Positions 13,101-25,277 of a stretch of 64,000 nucleotides of DNA are shown piece by piece. The position numbers were made by a program, and so were the translations under genes. The DNA comes from Copromyces sp. CBS 386.78 (Eukaryota; Ascomycota; Sordariomycetes; Sordariales; Sordariaceae): positions 62,001 to 126,000 of the forward strand of contig MU839114.1 in assembly GCA_030685235.1 (NCBI GenBank), read 5' to 3'. Position 1 is the first letter of the stretch; each line of letters starts with the position of its first letter. The notes below the pieces were generated by a model, which saw only the letters and a list, made by a program, of their open reading frames with translations, was not told where the DNA came from and ran no database searches.

Positions 13101-15358
13101 GATCTGTAAGCAGGTCTAGAAAACCTATAAGGGCCTTTAGAAGAACCCCCGTTAATACTACTAGTATAGAGGTCGTTGGATTTTTAAAATACAGTCTTAA
13201 ATTTAAAGGATAAAGAAGAAGGGTATTTACCAACCCTTCCTAAAAGCTTAACCGTATTCCTAGTAATCGACCTCTTTTAATCCAATAAAAATTTATAGTT
13301 AATTATAAATTAGTACTTTATATAGGCCGTATCCTTTATATCCGTATAAAGGAATAAATTAATAAATACTTAAGGAAATAAAATTATAAATTAAGTTTTT
13401 TTAGAAGAAATAAAAAAGAAAGAGATCGAAATTGACCCCGGCTATAATTCTAAATTAAAAATAATAAAGGAATTTATATATCGCTATAAAATAAAAAGTA
13501 TATTAAAAACCCTTTATTAATTTAACTTTCTACCCCTTCTTAACAACTATAAATAATTTAATTCTTATCCCTTTAAAAAACTCTTTAAAGAAGTAGAAAA
13601 GGAATATTTAAATAAATATAAGGATTTTAAATTTTAGAAGTAAGTTAGCGCCGAAGAATTTAGAAATAACGAAATATTTAGTTTAATATAAATATATATT
13701 TATAAATTCGATTAAAACGGCCGTTTCCTTAAATATAAAATACATTTAATTATACGAAGAGATTAGTAGTTTAAGGATAGCGTATAAAAAACGTACGTAG
13801 CGACTTTAATAATTAAATCGTTCCGCATCCTAATAACAATGGCGGCTTACTTCAACCTCGATTTAACTTAATACAATATAAAAAACGCGTTTGTAAATAT
13901 ATTATTCAATAAGCTAGTATATATAAAACCTCCCCCTAATTATATAAGGAAAGGCCAAGTATTCTAGTTATTACAAACGTTATATAATCTATAGAAATCT
14001 CTTTTCCTCTAGCAGCAAAAATTTACTAGAACCCTAATTACTATAGGTATAAATCCTCTCTCTATAGAACCTAGTATCTTCGTTAAAAATAATATTTTCT
14101 TATTCTTTTACATTAATAATATTATTATTATTTATAAGTATAGGGATTAAGAGATCGCCACTATTAAGGGGGTAATAACTACTATAGAATAGAAATATTA
14201 ACTAATTAATGGAGATCCGTTAAAATAGTTCTTAAATATCGAAATTATTCGAAACCGCGAAAAAAGGCTAATCTAGCTCTCTTAGCGAAAATATATTTAG
14301 AAGATCGCCAATAAAGTAAAACGAACTAAAAAATTATATATAATTTTAATAATTAAAGAAGAATTATTCCCCTACTAAAATAGCGCTATACTATACGAAA
14401 TTATTATATATTAAATAAAAATCGGCTTTATCCTCTATATCGCTATTATATTACGATTAGACGTCGCCTTCCCGGTCTTTAAATTCGTTTAATTTAATTC
14501 TAACCCTAGTCCTACTTATTATATAATAGTAAATCGGGTAATCTTCTATTTTCTTATAACTTAAAATTTCGCCCTTTAATTAAATAGCAAAGACCGCTAG
14601 GATTTTTATATTATAATTAATTCCTTATTTATAAATAATTCCCTTAATTATAAGAATTTATAAGCGTTCGTAATATAATTACTAAATAATATTATTAATT
14701 AGCGTACTAATAAATAAAATACCGTTATAACTTTATTAATAGAAGCTAAACTACTATCCTTAAATTAAAGTACTAAAGAAACAATCTACGCCCGCTGCTT
14801 ATTTAACGAACTTACACTAAAATTCCTAAATTAGGAGGGGACCCTTATAGGGTATAATAATAAATAAATAATCTATTTTATTATAAAGGAGGGAATATAA
14901 TTGGTTACGAAGTTTAAATATATAAACGTATATAAATATTAATTAAAGTAAGTATAAGAGAGAAAATTAATTAATATAGTATACGTACCGATTAAAAAGT
15001 AAATCGTTAACGGGCTTACGAAGAACTTCCCTCTCGTAATTTATTTAACTTCGCTAGAATAACTAGGATTCGTAGAATTATAATAATTACTAATTTAATT
15101 ATAAGAACTTAGTAACGGAAATATTATTACAAAGCGCCCTAAAGGTATAAAGGATTTTAGTAAAGAAGATACAGGTAACGAAACAGCGAGTATATTTATT
15201 AATAGTTCTTACGAATAATAATTTAAAAACTACCGTAATAAAGAAGAATAATTAGGGATTATATTTAAGAATAGCATTATTTTTAACTAGTTTTAGAAGG
15301 ATTTTAGGGTATTTTTAAGTAGATCTAGTACGGTTTGTACGCCAAATTTAAAGGGGTG

Positions 15359-15524
15359 TATTAGACGGCAGGGGATATATACGTATACAGTCACAGGATT
15401 GAGGAGCAGATTAGTACGGGATTTATACTAAATGCCAGATATCGAACCAGGTATAGATTAGCACAACAGAACATACACAATACAGCCACGTTGAACCCCC
15501 TACTTTCAGACTCATATTATCACA
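15359..15524 (+). repeat. 3' LTR of the complete copia element
   Basis: The LTR starts TATTAGACGGCAGG (original TG altered to TA) and ends ATATTATCACA. A purine tract precedes it, and the CATTT duplication follows it at 15525. Confidence 0.93.
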
Positions 15525-15529
15525 CATTT
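15525..15529. repeat. Target site duplication CATTT, right
   Basis: This is the exact copy of the 5-bp repeat at 9991-9995 and defines a single insertion event. Confidence 0.88.
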
Positions 15530-17198
15530 ACCGGTATCTTACACTCTTGTCTCCTCATAAATAGTGCGTCTCCAGTTCGAGTCTCAACGGGAGGCAGGTG
15601 ACTTTTATCTCTACTTTTAGTTTGAGATGACGAATTCCAGTCAGGGGGACACATAGAGAAATTTCACAGGCGGAGGAAAGTTACAGTTTCAAGGAAATTT
15701 TAAAGAATAGGTTAAGGTAAGCATCAAAGCTCACATGGACATAGCTCAAGCGCAAACCGGCGTAGCTGATTATTTCAATACCGTATATCACTTACACAAC
15801 CCCTCGCAACTTCGGGCCGCTCCAAGACAAACTCCAAACCCCACCATCCATGAGATAAAGAACCGGATAACATCATCAACTTAACTCCGATCCAAGACAA
15901 TATGCGTTTCTTTGACTCTTGAGCTTGCCATGATTCATCGCTTGGCGCGGGTATTTATTAGGGTGGATGGTCATGTTCGCGAGAAATATCTTTGCGATCC
16001 CATTTTGGTAGATGAATGGTGTGTCTCCCTGAAACAAATCAAGTGCTACCTACCCCAACAACATCGGACGTTACTTAACACTCCCGTCCTTAATCTGGAC
16101 AAAAACTTTTTTTCGTTTGTTTTTGAGATGAACCAAGCCGTGCCACAGAAAACGCCGCGTATTATTTCCGCTTGCCTTTGTGTTTCCCCAACTTTGCGAA
16201 TTTTGGTTTTCGGCAACCATACCCGAGAGGTAACATTGCGCGATTGGAGCCTTTCGAATGAGATTACCTTACTTATTCCAGGCCTCACCGCATTTTGAAC
16301 CGCTTAGATTTCTCAGGTAGTTGATGGCCAAGGCAAAGTTCTTACAATGCTTACGTTATGGAATGCGCAGGTCAAGGGTTCCTTGGCATTCGGGATTGCT
16401 GACAAAGTTGTTTGATGACAGGTTGGATAGGATGGAAAAACGTTGTGAGCAATAACCCTCACCGACATGAACCATGGGACGGAAGGGACTTGTGGCACGT
16501 AACCGGTGAGGTTCAGGCTGGAAGAAAAGAGATTATGAAATCGTCCCAAGACGCTCGAAGCTCCTGTTGGTGGTGCAATACCTACGTCTCGAAGGGAAGA
16601 GTCGGCGGATATGTTAGCAGCCTGGGTCTGGAGTTTCTCTCTTTTTTTTCTTCTTTTTTTTTTTTAAAAAAAAAGTCGCCACACCATGGGAGAGAAACCC
16701 TCTGGGACAGTATCACCGCAAAGCTGCGACTTCGCATGAGATGGATAACGTAGGTTGGCGGTGTGCGAGTGTTGGTTTAAGTGGTGAGATTTTTCCGTTC
16801 CTAATGCCGTCTGGGTGGGACGTGTATGTTTTTTCCATAACGTCTAGATAGACATAAACAGCCGTATGCGAATGCGCCTTTTCCGTCTAGCATCCCAGAA
16901 AATGGACGCTTTTTCCTCAATTCCAGTCCCAGTATTCGCTGTTGCCAGCAGGTGTTGTTTTCTTCCAACACTATTCGTGATATCATCCATCATGCCTCCA
17001 CCGCATATTCTTGTGTATCTCTAGCCATCCGCCGCTCGTTTAGAGATGTTGTTGTACAAAGTTGTGATATTAATACACTGAATCGGATCGGTATCGTGAG
17101 TCGTATAGTTCGACGTAGAGGGGTGAAGTCAAGTTGAATCGGGTTTCCGCAGACGCCTCGAGTTGGTTATTTCTCCAATATCCTCCGCCATAGTCCAT
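15530..17198. other. Intergenic, no gene supported
   Basis: The segment has normal base composition. Several ORFs of 60-128 codons on both strands overlap each other and resemble no family. A T-run running directly into an A-run lies at about 16627-16672. Sequence just above 17150 is probably AIM41 3' UTR. Confidence 0.45.
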
Positions 17199-17843
17199 TC
17201 AAGCCTTGGAGCCCATAACCTCCTTGACGATCTTGGCAACCGTGGTCTTCTCGACATCCTTGCCATCGAGACGTCCGCCAGGACCCAAAAGCTTCTTCAT
17301 GACCTCGCCCATCTTAGCATCGACACCCTCGGCCGCCAGCTCCGACTGAACCGCCAGGACCATATCCTTGAGCTCCGCCTCGTCAACAGACTGGACGCCG
17401 CTACCGGCAATGTATTCCTCAAGTACACGGATCTGCGACTCCTCCTTCTCGACAAGGTCACCACGGCCGGCGGCGCGGAACTGATCGGCAGCCTCCTGGG
17501 TGGCGCGGGAGGTCTTGCGGAGGAGGGCAACGAGCTGGGCATCCGTCTCGATCGGCTGGGAGGTCTTGCTGGCGTTGAGAACAGCGGCAAGAACGGCGCG
17601 CAGAACGGCCAGGCGAGGGGCATCCTTGGCGCGCATGGCGGTCTTGAGGTCACCCTTCAGCTTAGCATAGAGAGGAGCGGGCGCCGGGGCGGTCTCGGAG
17701 GAGTATGCCCTGATGGACTTGCTGGGGAGCTGCTGGGACCATCTTGTGGTGGTGACGGCGCTGCGGGTGAAGCGGCAGGTCTGGCGGGGAGTAGAACGAG
17801 CGAGGAAGCTTCCGATGAAGCTGGCGGGAAGACGGGCGGCCAT
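17199..17843 (-). CDS. aim41: Mitochondrial GatB/YqeY-domain protein (AIM41-like)
   Basis: This intronless ORF encodes 214 aa from the ATG at 17843 (MAARLPASFIG). The first 50 or so residues are rich in Arg, Ser and Ala with few acidic residues, as in a mitochondrial targeting sequence. From about residue 65 the protein is a YqeY domain, seen in LKGDLKTAMRAKDAPRLAVL and a C-terminal helical part with EVMKKL and AKIVKEVMGSKA. YqeY is related to the tail domain of GatB amidotransferase. Yeast Aim41 is mitochondrial with no settled biochemical role. The frame stays open 49 codons further upstream, but that part lacks protein character and I treat it as 5' leader. Confidence 0.87.
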   Translation of the reverse strand: MAARLPASFIGSFLARSTPRQTCRFTRSAVTTTRWSQQLPSKSIRAYSSETAPAPAPLYAKLKGDLKTAMRAKDAPRLAVLRAVLAAVLNASKTSQPIETDAQLVALLRKTSRATQEAADQFRAAGRGDLVEKEESQIRVLEEYIAGSGVQSVDEAELKDMVLAVQSELAAEGVDAKMGEVMKKLLGPGGRLDGKDVEKTTVAKIVKEVMGSKA

Positions 17844-19880
17844 GATGGGTATGTGCGACTGAAGAGTGACGGGATACTCGTTCGGGGATGGATGAAAGAG
17901 AGACGGGTCCGGCGGATGCAACGAGGCGGTCGCTGAGGTGAAAGTGTCGAGGTTACAGCGGGGAGTTGAGCTGATAGCTTCCTGTAACAAACCTAATCGT
18001 CCAGTAGAATCCGAGATCTCAAATTCGAGGTAGATGTGTTGTTGATTGGTTGCCCCAGAAATAAACTGGACCCTGTTGGGACGTCCCCGGACTAGCCCGA
18101 GCTACAGCGCCGAGACTGTTGCGGCTCGGTTGGCTAACGACGATGCTACCGCCAAGGTGGGGCCGCACGGGTTAGGGTTAGCTTCTCGTCGAGTATCTAC
18201 TGTACCTGAACATGGAAATGTCAAAGGGGGGGTTATAATCGATTCAAGGTCTGTCAGTGTAGGTACCTAATGGAAATCTTGAACATGGTGGTATCCTTTC
18301 TTAGAGATGGTGCTACTGTCGAAATAAGGCTGTCGATTGAATTGCACTTTGCTGTTTTGTTGGTGTTGTGTTCTTAGCAGCTTCCCTGCATCCTGTCTTC
18401 GGGCTTCCGATGTGATGCACGGGCACGGCACTTCCTCATTGAATCAAAGTTCCACCACATTGCAACTTTCAACATCCCGAGTCGCGCCGGAGACTTCAAC
18501 GCTAGGCATTCATGGTATTGCAAGGGTCGGAACTCATCCGTAGTGCCGGTCCCGCCAGTGGACTCCAATGGTCCCGTTACTTCACCTTTAGCGCTTAGCG
18601 ATAACACCCTCGATTGACGACCGGAATCGATTTTATTGCCCAAGGAGTTGATGATTGTCGTCCATATCCATGGATGTCCCAGGTTATCGCATCTCCGCGG
18701 TCGGGATGGCTTCCAGGCATGATGTTGTATTGTCCGGAACCAGCCCAATGTGGATGTCGCTACTTCGATGTTTGAAGCCGAGCGGGAGGTCTGTTGGTGA
18801 TGATGACGCCAATGAAGGTGCAGGATGGGAGTACTAGCTTATGGAGCATTTGCTGCAGAACATTCATAACGGGGAAAGAACTGAGGGCATTCTTGCCATG
18901 ATTCATGTCCCTCTGCACTGCAGCGGGGCTGGCACGGGCGGCTGGTCATTTTTCGGACGTCAACCTCAACGAGCGTATCCTAGCCCCTCGCTTCTGTAAA
19001 TAATCCCAGTTTCCGGGCCAAGTTCCTACCTATGCTACCAACAGACGGGAAATATCCCGTTGAAACACTGCAGTGGGACAAAGTGGAAGCCATCGATGGG
19101 AGCTGGAGCGTAGACCGGCTGAATTAGCCTGGAACCAAGGTAGCAGCTCAATCTCGCCACGTCCCGATAACTGGAACTGTTAACGCGCGGGACTTTCCAG
19201 AACTCAAACAGTCGTGGCGTACACGGAAGGAATCGATGATCAGTTCAACCTTTCAGCTTCTTAATTCGGTAATTGCCACAAGGCTCCTCCTTCCTTTCCC
19301 CGAGTCTGGCTACCTGAACTGGACAAGTCACCGGAGGAAGGACTGATGGGCAGACTTTTCGCCCGCTAGATGTCCTCCTGTCAAAGCAACAGCGCCCAAG
19401 CTCCCGCTTCACCATTCCATCGGTCCCGTCGATTCACCAATCCCGCGCGTTGAGGTATTCTTGGTTCTTCGCTTCAATACAACGCTCCCGGTCCACTTCA
19501 ACTTGCAACTCTTGTCTGCGACAGCGAGTGTATCCCAATCTATGAACTCGATCGTCTTTGCCGCTGCGTTCTCCGGTACCATCTCTTGGCTTGTCGAGGG
19601 GGACCGCCCATCAAGCTCTGGTCGGTATCATTCCCACCCATCTTTTCGGCACCGAGTCGCGTTTGTGGTTTCCACTTGGGGTCAATTCCAGATGCGTTGG
19701 TCATAGCCGTCTTTGCTGTTTTTACGCGCCATTCAAGTCCCCCGGAGGTGATGCTTTCGTTTCGAAGCCCGGCTAAGCAAAGATATGTAGGATGCAGGCC
19801 TCGGATTTTCTGATCAGGAGTTAATACAGACTTCGAAGAGAGAAAGACACGAGGCTCAAGTATCCATCTCGAGACAAGCT
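17844..19880. other. Intergenic, no gene supported
   Basis: About 2 kb lie between AIM41 and the methyltransferase 3' end. The first few hundred bases should be the AIM41 promoter. Short ORFs (for example 18374-18748 minus, 18655-18837 plus) show no recognisable domain. Confidence 0.4.
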
Positions 19881-21481
19881 TCAATGCCGAGCCCGCTTCC
19901 GCGCATCGCCATGCTTCCTGTCCTTTGGCGGAACATAAGCAGTGTAGCTCGGCTGCCGGCTACCACCTGGTTTGCGACCTATACAGACATAGCTGCAAGA
20001 AAGAGTCAGTCTCCCACTCTCGGCCATCATCAAATAATCAGTTGTATTGGGGCGTCCACTCACACCGGAAAGTAGGCCTTATGCAATAGCCAAAGTTACA
20101 ATTAGCACCTTTTCCATTGACCCTTTGGACCCCAGCCGGGGACGGGGCTCAGTCTACATACCTTGAAAGCTGGATTATCAGCTTCACTCCGGGCTTGCGC
20201 TACCAGGAGCTGAACGTCGGTTTGTGACATCCTTTGGAAGATCAGTGAGTTAAAGAGCTTTGGAATCTCCATGACACTTGGGATATATGCTTACCCCAGA
20301 ACCTGCGTGAAAGGATAGGCACAAAGAGAAGATAGCATTCGATGGACGATGGTTCGGCTTGCTTCTCCGATGGTGTGGTCTCGCGGGTCTACAAGTGCGT
20401 TAGACAGGGCGCTATACCACCGCTGAGCGACTGCCGGACTCACCATTCGACCACCCGCACAGGGGCAATGTCACAAGTCTTGTTTCCACCTCGACAAACC
20501 CAACCTCAGTTAACATTTGTTGTAAACGGAGAGCCGCTCTAGGATCCTTATATGGCTGGACACTCTGGATATAACTCTGAGACCACACCTGCAGAGCATG
20601 GTCTTGTGCTTCGGGTCAGAACTGTGCAAAAGGGCGTCACTGGACGAGTCGACTCACTAGGTGTCAATGTCCCGTTATCCGATTGGGCGTTGAAGTATAT
20701 CTCGACCATTTGACACCAGCCTCCAGGGCGCAAAATCCTGAATACGTCGGTCAGGTAATTCATCCATCGATTGGCATGAATACCGCCGGACATCAGCCGA
20801 CTGTGCACTAGGTCGAAGTGGTTTGAGGGGAATGTTGAGCTGCTGGCGTGTCAGTTTTATGGTTGTCGGACATCTCAGGCTCTCGGGTTGTCTCACGGAC
20901 TGTTCAAGTCGTCGATCTGCAATTCCAGGTTGGCGGGCAAGTCCTCCGGCATTGGATACGGATAAATATCGAGTCCGATCACCTATATCTTCAAAGTCAG
21001 CAATGCGATAACACGACCCTTTGGCTCAAAAAATGCTCTCGGTTTTCACATTCACCACAACTTTTCAGTCTGGGCTCAACGAACCTCGCATTCCGGATGT
21101 TGTTCTGCAACGTCAATGGCCCACGAGGCAGAGCCAGAGCCACAGTCCAGGATCCTCCGGGGTTGTGGGATAGGTGGAAAGATCAGTCTCCTCTCAAACA
21201 TCAAGTCGAACAGCCCATGGATGTACTGAAGGTACTCGATTTCGTCCTGAGCCAGTCATGGTTAGGCTGAAGCAATGACAGGCGGATGGACAACTCTCAC
21301 ATCGTCAACAGGGGAGAAATATACGCCATGTTCCACGGCATATCGTTGGTATTCCCTGTTGTGGTGCAGTATGACATCGCGGTATGTTTCGTCGACAGGA
21401 ACTGTCTGGAAGTCACTGTATCTCGGTCAGTGACTGTAAGTGGACTCTCAGTTTGGGAGAGGAGAGATACCCTTCATCCAT
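19881..21481 (-). CDS. SAM-dependent methyltransferase (LaeA-like, TAM domain), ten exons
   Basis: No single long ORF exists. I assembled the exons by eye from splice signals and reading phase: 21481-21471, 21421-21301, 21246-21085, 20982-20897, 20842-20658, 20608-20444, 20388-20295, 20231-20162, 20077-20064 and 19992-19881. Together they give exactly 340 codons, 339 aa. SAM-binding motif I reads ILDCGSGSASWAID and is followed by VIGLDIYPYPMP. Later landmarks are FDLVHSRLMSGG, RILRPGGWCQMVEIY, DHALQVWSQSY and the C-terminal YVCIGRKPGG. These are typical of the fungal TAM/UmtA/LaeA-like methyltransferases, whose substrates are mostly unknown. Introns are about 49-86 nt, and one exon is only 14 nt. 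The first exon (11 nt) and the acceptors at 21422 and 20609 are the least certain. The gene stands alone in a gene-poor stretch with no synthase gene beside it. Confidence 0.8.
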
Positions 21482-24400
21482 TGTACAGCGATTAGGGAAG
21501 AAACACGAATATGGTGAGAAATCACGGTGTGGAGGGGATCGGAAAGATGGGAAGAAAGAGCAAAGAGAGAGGGAGAAGGAAGATGCAAGATGCGAAACAC
21601 ATGGCCAAGCTTATGCAGTGACGGTGTCGGATGAGACGCTCGCTAGCGAAATGGATTCGAAACCTTAGGGCTCACCATGATCGCTGCCTCTCTCGCGCTT
21701 TGGTGGGCTCCCCAAAGGTGGACAAATTCTCCTTCATGGACCCTTACCTAAAGCCTTGCTCCGCGAACCGGCACCTGGGAAAGCGCCTGTACACCCGCTT
21801 CTTTGCGCGCGGCAAACATACGACACACTTTAAATTGGGCGAAGTTTGCTTTGTGGATCCGACTCGGGCCAGATCGCTCACATTGGCCGACCCGAGGCTT
21901 TTGCACCCCACGATGTTGCTGTCGATCGTATACGTCTGCTGGTACATCGTTTCCATGGGTTGTGGGAGAACAGATCCTCTACGGGCCCGGCCGCTCGCTC
22001 ACTTGGCAAAATACCAGGGTAGCGGGTAGGAGGTCCGTCTACATATCCTGGTAGGAGTTACAAAGTGCTCCGAGCAATGTCAAGCACAAGCCGAGACCAG
22101 TGCTATCTCGGTCCCGAAAGCCATGTTTCATGACGGGCAGACAGACTACCGCAATCTATCGACGCTGGAACCCAAATTTGACTACCACCATCATGATTCC
22201 ATGGGGTTGGAGCCACCGTCCCTTTCTACCCGAGTCCTTCATATGAAAAGCCCTCGGCCGGCCCTGAACTATTCCTGGTACACGATACGTACCTACCTAC
22301 AGGTCACCGCTAGCTTCGGCTGAAGGGTAATTGTTTTCGTCCTGATTGGAGAGAACACGCCCAAATCGACGTGTTCTTGGTTAACGATGCACCTCGGAGA
22401 CTAGGATGTCCTGATTCCAAGAGTTACAGGTGTACTTTGTACAGCTCCTACAAGGGATGCAATGTGTTTCGTACCCTGGTTCAGTGTGAGGGCTCCTCAT
22501 TGCGGGTAGTGCAAGTTGGCGAGTCTCTACTTGACCTGGACGCTGGCAGGCTGGATTGGGCATCTCCCAGGAAGCAAGGGAAAGCCATGGGGCTTCTGAA
22601 ATATGGCGTTTACAAGGCCCACGATACTGCCTTGCCATATTTGACAAGCTCGTTCGCTTGCTGACCTGTCAGACCGGGCCTTGACAATCGGATACTCCTT
22701 TGATATCTCTGTCCATGAACAAATCCCTCTCACGGTGTACAGACAGCAGTCAAGTCGTTTCTGTCTCAAGATGTGGCACCTTGTTCATCGCATGAGAGCA
22801 GAAGGATGATACGTGAACCAATCCCAAGGACACGGACTTGGGATTTCTAAAACGTAGGAACCCGCCGCCCCGCCGGAAACGTTCCGCTCACTGTCACCTT
22901 TGTCACAAGACATATTGGTGCTCCGAGAACGTGTCAGATTTCTTTGGACTTTCAAAGCGACAAGACGGAAGAAGCTTCATCAAAGATAGCGCAAATCACT
23001 CCTAGACCCCGCTTCCAACATCGGCAATTCTTACCGTATGGTACAAGCCTCAGCATCTACCGAGGTTCTCAGCCGTCTCTCCACCAATCTTGAATGACTA
23101 GGATTCTAGACGGTGACGGTATCCAGCAGGCAGGCCCATCAAGTCGAACAAGAAAGTTTTGAGAAAACCAACAAACCCAGGCGCCAGTCATTGACCTACT
23201 TGACGGGCAATTCTCGGCGAGGGAATCGCTCGTATACAGGCCGCGGAGCCTGTCATTGGGAGTCAGGACGGGGTACATGCGCATCCAGAAGACCCGTCAC
23301 TTTGCGGATGGGTCTATCCATATGCTTGCTGTTTCCGTTGGAGGGGGGAATCTGTAATGGATTCGAAAGGTGGGCGAATTAGCTCGTACCTTCTGAGACA
23401 AAAATCACCACCATGGTGGCCACCGAGCTGCGCAAGTGGATCGTTAACGACAACTTGACTTGGCTAACCAGCCGGATTAGCCCATGGAAATACAGCTCAT
23501 GGTGCGATGAGCCATGGGGGTCAGCTTTTTGCCCACAAATCGAGCTTCATCTCCGATGGTAGGAGCAATCAAACCCGCCTGCCGATGAAGCAAGGGGGTC
23601 GAGCCACGACATCGTTCACAGGCAACTCTCTGTTGACCCTCACCACGTCTTGTACGGCTCTGATGAGCAGTCAGGCTCGATGCTCGATCGAGGCGCAATG
23701 TGACTGAGGAACAAGGAGATACGCCTTATCGGAAGTCACACATGAGAAAATGTTGGGTTCGTCACCAGAAATTCATACTCCGGTGCTGCTATCCTCATCC
23801 TTATCCGCAGAGGCAGGCCCTAACCAGTTTTCCTGCGGTTGCACAGCCCGAGAAAAAACCGGTGATGGCCCCATGAGACTAGCAGAAGCCACATTCTCCA
23901 TGCTTAGGATGTTGGGATGCCCTTCTGGGATGACAGAACACAGAGATGCGGCTCATGACCCAGGGCTTTGGCATTTCATTCCGCTGTTCCACAGTACCCG
24001 AGACACGGACCGGGATGTTTCGTGGGATTTTAGGGGCGGGACTCAAGCGGACACCGCTTGACAGGACCCCACTGCAAAGGAGAACTCTGGTTTGTCACAG
24101 AGAGGGAACTGGACGACCTGGAAGGGTCGATGGAACCGCAGTTCTATCACGGATTTGGAACTTTCACAGAACTGTAGCAGGCCAACTTGGTGGTCGGCTT
24201 CTGTCCACTCATCCTGCTGGATAAAATCGATCATGGGAAGTGCTTGGGGGTTGTCCGCGCAGATGGCCCTGCACGTCAAGCACCGGCATGGGTCCCACAA
24301 AATTACCAGCAGACAGGAAAGACCCCAAAGTAAACAAGCCCCTTGTCCCGAGCTGACAACCGATTACCAAATATGATTGGCTGGTGAGGCGGAGGGGGCG

Positions 24401-25277
24401 GGGGGAACCCGCCAGCAGGGTCCCAGTTTACGAACGTGCTCAACGGGATTGTCGCGATTGACCAGGGCTCCATGGTTCAACCACTTCCTCGGGACAGCAG
24501 CCCACACACCATCGTGATGTCGGTGTCCACCAACTGCCCTCACAGAACCACCGACTTCTCACAGGCCACTCTTCCTCCACTCTTCTGACATCCCACACGC
24601 ATTTCCGGTCATTCGCCGACCATTCGGCGTACACTCACGGGCCATGAATATCACCACCACCAAGTTACAACCGAGACTTCACTTCCGGCTTTAACCTGCG
24701 TCATTTCATTTAGCGGTCAACTATCAACCAGCGGAGAGTCGGCTGAAGCTACCCTATCGCCTCTCCGAAATTGGGCTCACACGACCTTATCACGGCGCTG
24801 GGCAAGCTGCCCTCACGGCAGTATCTTTACGAGTCGCACTCTGTCTGGCTCAACAGTCGTGGAAGTCCTGTGTCACAGTAGCGAGACGACTGCTAAAGTT
24901 GTTCTATGGATTTTAGCGACTTGCCGGACTGAATACGGTGACTGCCGAATATCCCTCGATGTCTTGATAACGGTGAATTCTTTCCGGCTCGGTTCGGTAT
25001 CATGGGGTCGTGTGCCAGGTCTGGGATCATAACTCGACAGAGGAGAACAAATGCCATGGATGACCCAACAAATTTGTGGTCTTCTACCGAAGAGCTGGTA
25101 GCGATTCCCGCTGAAAGCAGCCACAACCTTGCGAGACGAAAAGACGGAGGACAGGTCATAAAGTACACAGTATACCTTGCTGCCAAGCAGGTACTTCGGT
25201 GTGCGACCCGAATAAAGTTATGAGTTGTACCGAGCATAGTACAGCCTGCGACCATATCTTTCGTGAACTTCTCACTA

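Larger units (their letters stand above)
9996..15524 (+). mobile_element. Complete Ty1/copia LTR retrotransposon, 5529 bp, RIP-inactivated
   Basis: LTRs of 166 bp lie at 9996-10161 and 15359-15524. They are flanked by a 5-bp direct repeat CATTT at 9991-9995 and 15525-15529. A purine tract (AAAGGGGTG) sits just before the 3' LTR. Degraded coding order is gag, integrase, reverse transcriptase, RNase H, which is the copia order. A gag zinc-knuckle trace lies near 11262-11330. Integrase-like sequence with an ILE-D-F core lies near 12145. The reverse transcriptase has NAFVN, VYIKPPPNYI (about 13915-13945), and the catalytic motif now reads Y-I-N-N at 14109-14120. The RNase H tail has NGLTKNF near 15010-15030. 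Frames are full of TAA/TAG stops from C-to-T changes. It cannot encode active proteins. Confidence 0.93.

Noticed and set aside
15912..16298. 128-codon plus-strand ORF
   Set aside because: No recognisable domain, no splice partners, and a competing minus-strand ORF over the same bases.
17163..17936. 257-codon plus-strand ORF
   Set aside because: It is antisense to AIM41, whose protein matches a known family; the plus frame is a Gly/Leu-rich shadow.
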